From assembly GCA_903916195.1 (NCBI GenBank), contig CAIWVP010000070.1, positions 1 to 43,580 of the forward strand: a DNA stretch of 43,580 bases, in the 5' to 3' direction. The position numbers and the translations under genes were made by a program. The notes under the pieces were generated by a model. The model was not told where the DNA came from and did no database searches. It saw only the letters and a program-made list of their open reading frames with translations. The stretch is from an uncultured Verrucomicrobiota bacterium. Lineage in GTDB: Bacteria > Verrucomicrobiota > Verrucomicrobiia > Limisphaerales > UBA9464. Below, piece by piece: positions 38,426 through 43,580 of this stretch; positions within the stretch are counted from its first letter, which is position 1, and each line of letters begins with the position of its first letter.

Positions 38426-39270
38426 TCAGGGCGCGGGCCGGGCGGCGAGTTCGGCGAACAGGATGCCCACGGCCCGGGCCGATGCGGGCGCGAGATGCAG
38501 GCCGTCCGAATAAGCGGGCACGAGACCGCGCTTCGCCGCTTCGCGGTTCACATCGATCAGCCGGACACCGAGCTCCCGGGCCAACCGGTCGGCATCGCCG
38601 GGCGCCGCCGGATCGGCGGGTTCTCGCGGCCGACAGGAAGACGGAGCAAGACCACTTCGCACCCGCGTCGGCGCAGTTCTCCGACCTGGCCGCGGAAGCG
38701 TTCCTCCCAGCCCGGATCCGCGGCAGGGAACCGGGCCGTGGCGGGGGCCGGGGCCGCACCGGGTGCCCGGGCCTCGCCGCCCGGCTCGCGCCGGCCCTTG
38801 AGCCAGGCGTAAAGCAGCGTGGTCGGGCGGGTGTCCGCACGGAGCGCAGAGAGGTGTCCGGCCAGCGCGAAACCGGTCTCGTGGACCACGCCGAGCAAGG
38901 TGTCGTCGTTGGCGTGCCACGGTTTTCCGAGGCGATGGACCTCGACGAACACGCGGGGCGGCACCGTGCCCGCGCCCAGCAGCAGCCGGATCCCGAGCTC
39001 GGGCCCGGAGCCGTCGAGCGCCAGATTGGCCAAGCTGTCCAACGGCGTGCCGCGGAAGCAGCTCGGGAGCAACCGGCCGGCGATCGACGAACCGACGACG
39101 ACGTTGGAGCGCGGAGGTTCCATCGACCAGGCCTGCAAGCGGATCAGGTTCGCCTGGAAGTTCGATTCGGCGAGCTCGGCCCGCGGGAGCCACGGCCGCA
39201 CGCAGGTCCACGCGCCCAGTCCGAGGAGCGCGGACGCCACGATCACGAGTGCTTGGCGGTGGCGGTCCAT
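38426..39270 (-). pseudogene. SGNH-hydrolase-like O-acetylation partner, frameshifted
   Basis: The ATG at 39270 opens a signal/anchor (MDRHRQALVIVASALLGLGA) and an SGNH-like domain: VVVGSSIAGRLLP (block I, GSS with the catalytic Ser), SLANLALDGSGPELGIRLLL, RVFVEVHRLGKPW, RRRGCEVVLLRLPVGRE. This frame hits a stop at 38557. The expected continuation lies in another frame, to 38426: DADRLARELGVRLIDVNREA and YSDGLHLAPASARAVGILFA, which contains the block V D-x-L-H Asp/His pair. The shift falls at about 38626-38633 and is equivalent to one missing base. Repaired length would be about 281 residues. It starts one base after the MBOAT stop, so they form a pair like AlgI/AlgJ. A sequencing error or genuine mutation cannot be told apart. 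Confidence 0.75.
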
Positions 39271-39271
39271 C

Positions 39272-40738
39272 TTAGAACTGGAAGTAGATGAAGTCGCCGG
39301 GCGAACCCGCGTTGATGACGGTCATCCACAGCATCATCGCGTACGCCGCCGTCTCCGCGCGTCCGGCCAACGCTGGAGCCCGCCGCACGCATCCGGGCGC
39401 GGCGACCGACCACAGATGCCAGGCGACGACCGGCGCCGAGAACACCGCGACGACGAAGAGCGCCTGGACCTGCGGGCTGCCGGAGTTGCCGGCAAGACAG
39501 CGCGCGTAGGCGACGGCATGGGAAAGGTCCGGCAGCTTGAAGAGCAGCCACAGCGCGGACACCACGTTGAACACGACGAAGGCGCGGACGGCGCTGCCGA
39601 TGGTCCAGCCGACGGCTTCCTTGGCGCGCCCTTGTCCGAGGAAGAACCGTTCGCCCGCGAGCAGAAGGCCGTGGGCGGTGCCCCAGATCGCGTAGCTCCA
39701 TGCCGCGCCATGCCACAGACCGCCGAGGAACATCACCAGGAAGAGGTTCACATAGGTCCGGCCGGCGCCGCGACGGTTGCCGCCGAGCGGGAGGTAGAGG
39801 TACTCGCGCAGCCATGAGCTGAGGCTGATGTGCCAGCGGCGCCAGAACTCGGTGAGGCTGCGGCTGAGATAGGGCATGTCGAAGTTCAGCGGCAGCTCGT
39901 AGCCGAAGAGCTTGGCCAACCCCTGGGCGATGAGCGAGTAGCCGCCGAAATCGGCGAGGATCTGGAACGAGAACCCGTACAGCAGCGCGAGCAGGTTGAT
40001 CCTTGGCAGATCGGTGAACTCCGGGAAACGGAGCGCGGCCGTCGCGTCCTTGAGGTTGTCGGCCACCACCATCTTGAGGAAGAAGCCGAGCACCAGCTTC
40101 TTCACCGCGCCGTCCCAATCGACGTCCGCCCACCGTTTGGCCCCGATCTGATGGAGGAACTCGCCGGCCTTCACGATCGGACCGGCGACGAGCTGCGGGA
40201 AGAACGACTTGAAGAACCACACCTTGGCGTGGAACCAGCCGCGTCCGCCGGCCGCGGTCGGCGCGGCCAGCCCGACGATGCCCGCGGCACCGGCCCACCA
40301 GGCCTCCATCACGAGGCTGATGCCCTGGAACGTGTAGAACGAGATGCCGATGGGCAGCGGGATGTGGGACAGCGGGTCGCCCCAACGCGCCCAGAGCGCG
40401 GCCGGGAGCAGGAGCTTCCCGATCAACGCCGCGTACTTGAAGAACCCGAGAGCGCCGAGGTTGAAGGCCAGCGCGAGCCCGAGGACGACCCGGCGGCGGC
40501 GGTCGGAGCGCCCGGCGGAGAGGAGCTCCTGCGCGGCGAAGCCGTTGACGAGGGTGGAGAGGACGAGGAGCGGCAGGAGTTTCCAGTGCGGGCTCCCGCC
40601 GGCATCGGTGCCCCAGCCGTAGAAGGCGAAGCTCGCGACCGTGAGCACCCCGACCTGCCAGCCCGCGCGCCGACCGGCGTGGTGCAGGGCGAACACCAGC
40701 GGCAGGAAGACGGCGAAGGACCAACTGTTGAACAGCAT
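39272..40738 (-). CDS. MBOAT-family O-acyltransferase (AlgI-like)
   Basis: 488 residues from the ATG at 40738 (MLFNSWSFAVFLPLVFALHH, the usual AlgI-type start). Ten or more TM helices. Family motifs: LPIGISFYTFQGISLVMEAW, FFPQLVAGPIVKAGEFLHQI, YGFSFQILADFGGYSLIAQG, FDMPYLSRSLTEFWRRWHIS, LSSWLREYLYLPLGGNRRG, and the catalytic His in FLGGLWHGAAW. MBOAT proteins of this group move acetyl groups across the inner membrane for O-acetylation of alginate or other exopolysaccharide, working with a periplasmic SGNH partner, here the gene immediately downstream (1-base gap). It is divergent from a Wzy/O-antigen-ligase-like gene, which supports a polysaccharide role. Acceptor unknown. Confidence 0.92.
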   Translation of the reverse strand: MLFNSWSFAVFLPLVFALHHAGRRAGWQVGVLTVASFAFYGWGTDAGGSPHWKLLPLLVLSTLVNGFAAQELLSAGRSDRRRRVVLGLALAFNLGALGFFKYAALIGKLLLPAALWARWGDPLSHIPLPIGISFYTFQGISLVMEAWWAGAAGIVGLAAPTAAGGRGWFHAKVWFFKSFFPQLVAGPIVKAGEFLHQIGAKRWADVDWDGAVKKLVLGFFLKMVVADNLKDATAALRFPEFTDLPRINLLALLYGFSFQILADFGGYSLIAQGLAKLFGYELPLNFDMPYLSRSLTEFWRRWHISLSSWLREYLYLPLGGNRRGAGRTYVNLFLVMFLGGLWHGAAWSYAIWGTAHGLLLAGERFFLGQGRAKEAVGWTIGSAVRAFVVFNVVSALWLLFKLPDLSHAVAYARCLAGNSGSPQVQALFVVAVFSAPVVAWHLWSVAAPGCVRRAPALAGRAETAAYAMMLWMTVINAGSPGDFIYFQF

Positions 40739-40822
40739 GGGAAGCCGCCGGGCAAAGCGGCGTGACCGGTTAGCTACCAGAGCGCAGCGGGCCGAACCAG
40801 CGGTTTCCCGCGGAGAACGGCG

Positions 40823-40851
40823 TTGCCGCACCGGTGGCCGCTCGGTACGGT
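40823..40851 (+). promoter_or_regulatory. Promoter of the ligase/polymerase-like gene (near-leaderless)
   Basis: TTGCCG (40823-40828), 17-bp spacer, TACGGT (40846-40851), nine bases to the ATG. Same architecture as tex and mutS; no ribosome-binding site. Confidence 0.5.
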
Positions 40852-40860
40852 GCACCAACA

Positions 40861-42378
40861 ATGTCCGCGTTCGCCCGCCAACTGCAGTTCGAGAAGATCC
40901 TCTGGCTCGGAGGCGCGATCGTGGCGTTCATCCTCTTCTCGGCGCTGCTGGTCGCCAGCAGCTACCTGGCTTTGTTCGCGTTCGGCGGGCTCCTGTGGCT
41001 GGTCCTGCTCCCGTACCATTCGCAGATCGCGGTGCGACTGGCTATCGCCACGTTCAGCTCCTCGCTGATCGTGCCCTTCTTGCCGGGCCGCCCGCCCGTC
41101 TACGAGGCCGCGGCGCTTCTCGGTTGGTCCGGGCTCGTGATCACGCTGTCGCTCCGAAGATACAGCGTCGGGATGGGCGACGCCATCCGGCGCAACCGGT
41201 GGGTCTTCATCGGGCTCGCCGGCTACATGCTCGTGCTGCTGTTGCTGATGAGGCAGCGCGGCAGCGGGTTCATGATGTTCGGCAGCAGCCAGACCGGGGG
41301 CCGCCGCTACGTGCTGCAGTTCGTCTGCTCGATCCTTCCGGCGCTTTTCGCCGCCACCCTGCCGGACGACCGGTTGATCCGGCGCCTCTTTGTCATCCAG
41401 TGCCTCCTCTCCGTCACTTTCGTGGCGGCGGAGTTCGCGCTCGACCACCTGAACAGCGCCGTCGCGACGGTGCTCTATTTCGTTGATCTTCCCTGGGACG
41501 GCGTGAACTTCCTCCAGCAACGGTGGATCGGCGGCATCCGGCGCTACCAGTCCCTCAGCATCCTCTCGGTATCGATGCTGTCGCTGGTGTTCTCGTTCTT
41601 CTCGCTTCGCGACCTCGCCGGTCGCCGGGTCGTGTGGTTGGGGCCCCTGGTGGTCGGATTGATCGGGATGGGGCTCTTGAGCGGGCACCGCTCGTTCGTC
41701 TATCTGATGTTCTTCCTGTTGATGACGCTCGCCGTCACCGAGCGTTTCTTCCAGCCCATGCGGATCATGGTCACGACCGTGCTGGTCGCCCTCGCGCTCG
41801 GCCTCTCCTACACGTTCGCGGAATCGTTGCCCCAATCGGTCCAGCGCGCGCTGTACATCTTGCCGAGTTTCCCGGCGGAGGGGCAGGTCCGCATCGACGC
41901 CCAGAACACCATCTACGGCCGCCAAGCGGTCTTCGAGGCGAGCATGGCCATCATGCCGGAGTACCTGCTCCTGGGACGCGGGTTCGGTTCGCTCGGTGGC
42001 GATGCGTCGGACGAATCGCTCAGCGTCGCCGACCAGCACGTCCGGGCCGGCATCTTCTACAACGGCCCGATCACATTGCTGATCAACACAGGGATCCCGG
42101 GCACCGTGTGCCTCTTCGTCTACATGGGCGGAGGACTTGCCCTGACCCTCCGCATCCTCCGGCGCCTCCGGACCCAGGGCATCCACGACACCTTCGACCG
42201 GGCCTGCGCCGTGTTGGCGTCGGTCTGGATGGCGAACCTGATCTTGTTCCTCGTCGTCGCGGGTTCCCCCGAGGACGCCGTCCGCTCGTTCGGCCTGATG
42301 ACCGGCATCCTGATGGCCTGCGAGCACAACCTCATCCGGCGCGCCCGTGAACTGTCCGAGTTGCCCGACGTCGCCTGA
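40861..42378 (+). CDS. O-antigen ligase/Wzy-like polysaccharide membrane protein
   Basis: 505 residues from the ATG at 40861, supported by the promoter nine bases upstream. About eleven to twelve hydrophobic helices are visible (for example GGAIVAFILFSALLVASSYL, VVWLGPLVVGLIGMGLLSGH, IMVTTVLVALALGLSYTFA). A long periplasmic loop near residues 315-400 contains YGRQAVFEASMAIMPEYLLLGRGFGSLGG, the W/Y-G-R-x-x-x-[FW] ... L-G-x-G-[FY]-G pattern of Wzy_C/WaaL-type proteins that join or polymerise lipid-linked glycans, then helices to the end. LSGHRSFVYLMFFLL carries the conserved Arg before the loop. It overlaps the downstream glycosyltransferase by 32 bp. Ligase against polymerase cannot be decided from sequence. 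Confidence 0.82.
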   Translation: MSAFARQLQFEKILWLGGAIVAFILFSALLVASSYLALFAFGGLLWLVLLPYHSQIAVRLAIATFSSSLIVPFLPGRPPVYEAAALLGWSGLVITLSLRRYSVGMGDAIRRNRWVFIGLAGYMLVLLLLMRQRGSGFMMFGSSQTGGRRYVLQFVCSILPALFAATLPDDRLIRRLFVIQCLLSVTFVAAEFALDHLNSAVATVLYFVDLPWDGVNFLQQRWIGGIRRYQSLSILSVSMLSLVFSFFSLRDLAGRRVVWLGPLVVGLIGMGLLSGHRSFVYLMFFLLMTLAVTERFFQPMRIMVTTVLVALALGLSYTFAESLPQSVQRALYILPSFPAEGQVRIDAQNTIYGRQAVFEASMAIMPEYLLLGRGFGSLGGDASDESLSVADQHVRAGIFYNGPITLLINTGIPGTVCLFVYMGGGLALTLRILRRLRTQGIHDTFDRACAVLASVWMANLILFLVVAGSPEDAVRSFGLMTGILMACEHNLIRRARELSELPDVA

Positions 42379-43525
42379 CCGGCCGGCGCCCGCGGGCACG
42401 CCGGTCATCCCACGCGTCCTGCACCTCCTCGGCGCCACCGGGGACCACGGCGGGATCGTCTCCGTCCTCCGCGGGTTGCAGGTCGCCACCCAAGGCCGGC
42501 TCCAGAACGTGGCCTGGGTCAACGACGGCTTCCGCTTGGAGCGTTCCCCGGCACTCGATCTCCGGCGCTCACCGCATGCGCTCGATGAATCGGACAGCCA
42601 TCTGCGTCTGCTGCTCCGCGCGCTGCAGGCATGGCCCGGGCTCCGGCGGCTGCTCGCCGCGGAAGCCTTCGATGTCGTCCACGCGCACACGCGAGGATCC
42701 TTCCCGCTCGCCTGCGCCCTCGCCGCGCTCCGCGATGCGCCGCCGGTCGTCTTCACCAACCACGCCTACGCCCGGCACACCGGGCTGTATCGCCGCGCCG
42801 GACGCTGGCCCCGGCTCACGACGACCCTCCTGACGCCGAACATGGCGCGCCACTACGGGCTCGAAGCGGGGCCGGACGTCCGGATCATCTCCGAGTGCGG
42901 CGCGGACACGTTCTTCACCCGGCCGCTTCCCATCGCCCCGCGAGCGCCGGGGCCGATGCGGATCGTCGGCATCGGGAACCTCGTCCGATGGAAGCGCTGG
43001 GACCTTGTGCTGCGGGCCCTCGCGGGACTCCCGTCGGGCCTCCGCGACGCGGTCCGTCTCGAGGTGTGGGGCCCCACCCCGGAAGACGCCGATGCCAAGG
43101 CCTATGCCGGCGAGCTCTTGGCCCTCACCGGTGTGCTCGGCCTCGGAGACATCGTCCGCTTCCCCGGCCCGACACATCAGGTCGCCGAGGTCGTCGCGGC
43201 CGCCGATTGGTTCGTGCTGCCGTCCACCCACGAGCCGTGCTCGGTCGCGCTCATCGAAGCCTTGGCGCTCGGCATCCCGGTCGTGGCGTCCGCCAGCGGC
43301 GGCAACGTGGACATCGTGGCCGACGGCGTCACCGGCTGCCTGTTCCGGCCGGACGACGTCGAGGACCTGACCGCCAAGCTCGGCGCCATGGTCCGCGGAG
43401 AGATCCGGCCCGCCGCACCGGAAGTATCGCGCGAAAGCGTCCGGCAGAGGTCGGCCTCGGCAGTCGCCGAGGAATACCTCGCGCTCTACCGCGAGCGGAT
43501 CACCGCGCGTCGGCGGGCCGGCTGA
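42347..43525 (+). CDS. Family 4 glycosyltransferase
   Basis: 392 residues from the GTG at 42347, which overlaps the previous gene by 32 bp; no later in-frame ATG/GTG precedes the first conserved strand (VIPRVLHLLGATGDHGGIVS). GT-B fold: N-terminal half with FDVVHAHTRGSFPLACALAA and VVFTNHAY; C-terminal donor-binding half with MRIVGIGNLVRWKRWDLVLR, LGDIVRFPGPTHQVAEVVAA, ADWFVLPSTHEPCSVALIEA (the E-x7-E element: E-P-C-S-V-A-L-I-E) and GIPVVASASGGNVDIVADGV. These retaining enzymes build lipid-linked glycans at the cytoplasmic face. With the ligase-like gene and MBOAT it points to an exopolysaccharide locus. Donor and acceptor are unknown. Confidence 0.92.
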   Translation: MNCPSCPTSPDRPAPAGTPVIPRVLHLLGATGDHGGIVSVLRGLQVATQGRLQNVAWVNDGFRLERSPALDLRRSPHALDESDSHLRLLLRALQAWPGLRRLLAAEAFDVVHAHTRGSFPLACALAALRDAPPVVFTNHAYARHTGLYRRAGRWPRLTTTLLTPNMARHYGLEAGPDVRIISECGADTFFTRPLPIAPRAPGPMRIVGIGNLVRWKRWDLVLRALAGLPSGLRDAVRLEVWGPTPEDADAKAYAGELLALTGVLGLGDIVRFPGPTHQVAEVVAAADWFVLPSTHEPCSVALIEALALGIPVVASASGGNVDIVADGVTGCLFRPDDVEDLTAKLGAMVRGEIRPAAPEVSRESVRQRSASAVAEEYLALYRERITARRRAG

Positions 43526-43580
43526 TCAGGCGCGTTTGCGGATGACCGCGGCCACGGCCTCGCCGGACTTTCCGTCGCGC
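43526..43580 (-). CDS. Possible C-terminus of a minus-strand gene (cut by window edge)
   Basis: The frame ending at the TGA at 43526-43528 reads RDGKSGEAVAAVIRKRA, open to the edge. It abuts the convergent glycosyltransferase stop and looks like a normal cytoplasmic C-terminus. Too short to assign. Confidence 0.35.
   Translation of the reverse strand, partial: RDGKSGEAVAAVIRKRA

Overview
The window is a GC-rich (about 70% by eye) bacterial chromosome segment, most likely from a member of the Verrucomicrobiota, or possibly the wider PVC group. The main pointers are a paired DUF1592/DUF1552 export cassette, a Planctomycete-type cytochrome (PSCyt1) fused to leucine-rich repeats, a copper-monooxygenase/TPR fusion tail, and two large secreted proteins (IPT/TIG and LamG) that end in a W...YYRLR-type C-terminus. 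An alanine/lysine/proline histone-H1-like protein fits the same picture. No rRNA, tRNA, CRISPR array, prophage or IS element was seen. Nearly all long overlapping ORFs on the opposite strand are shadows created by high GC3.

Layout. 1-644: C-terminal part of a copper-monooxygenase-like/TPR protein, ending at tandem hairpins. 714-1990 (-): four small envelope genes, PspC - DUF2500+zinc ribbon - PLDc_N - PLDc_N. 2172-5535 (-): DUF1592 and DUF1552 genes. 5859-8770 (+): a membrane-anchored coiled-coil protein with tandem helix-hairpin-helix motifs, an Ig-like single-pass protein, and an SRPBCC protein. 8760-12562 (-): cca and a six-repeat IPT/TIG surface protein. 12841-14400 (-): a sterol-desaturase-family protein, then a vapBC module with a visible operator. 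14468-19705 (-): alaS, preceded by an unusual AT-richer inverted repeat; a transglutaminase-like protein; a decayed catalase fragment on the + strand; and argF. 19896-20924 (+): PSCyt1-LRR cytochrome. 21357-23882 (-): triple-LamG surface protein with tandem terminator hairpins. 24122-29140 (+): a metal-efflux operon with a small Cys/His protein, a TolC-like outer-membrane factor and a CzcA-like RND pump, but no membrane-fusion protein. 29178-30332 (-): secreted alpha/beta hydrolase. 30484-32796 (+): tex. 32843-35368 (-): OprB-like porin, DEDDy exonuclease and histone-like protein. 35584-38367 (+): mutS. 38426-40738 (-): MBOAT O-acetyltransferase and a frameshifted SGNH partner. 40861-43525 (+): O-antigen ligase/polymerase-like protein and a family 4 glycosyltransferase, so the right end looks like an exopolysaccharide locus.

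A recurring promoter pattern, TTGCnn - 16 or 17 bp - TAnnnn, lies upstream of at least seven genes. In five of these (mutS, tex, the wzy-like gene, DUF1552 and vapB) the -10 box ends only 6 to 10 bases before the start codon, which predicts leaderless or near-leaderless mRNAs. No complete, clearly undescribed system is visible. The best leads are the PspC/DUF2500/PLDc_N cassette, the coiled-coil/HhH membrane protein, the efflux operon lacking its fusion protein, the promoter architecture, and the two decayed genes (catalase and SGNH).
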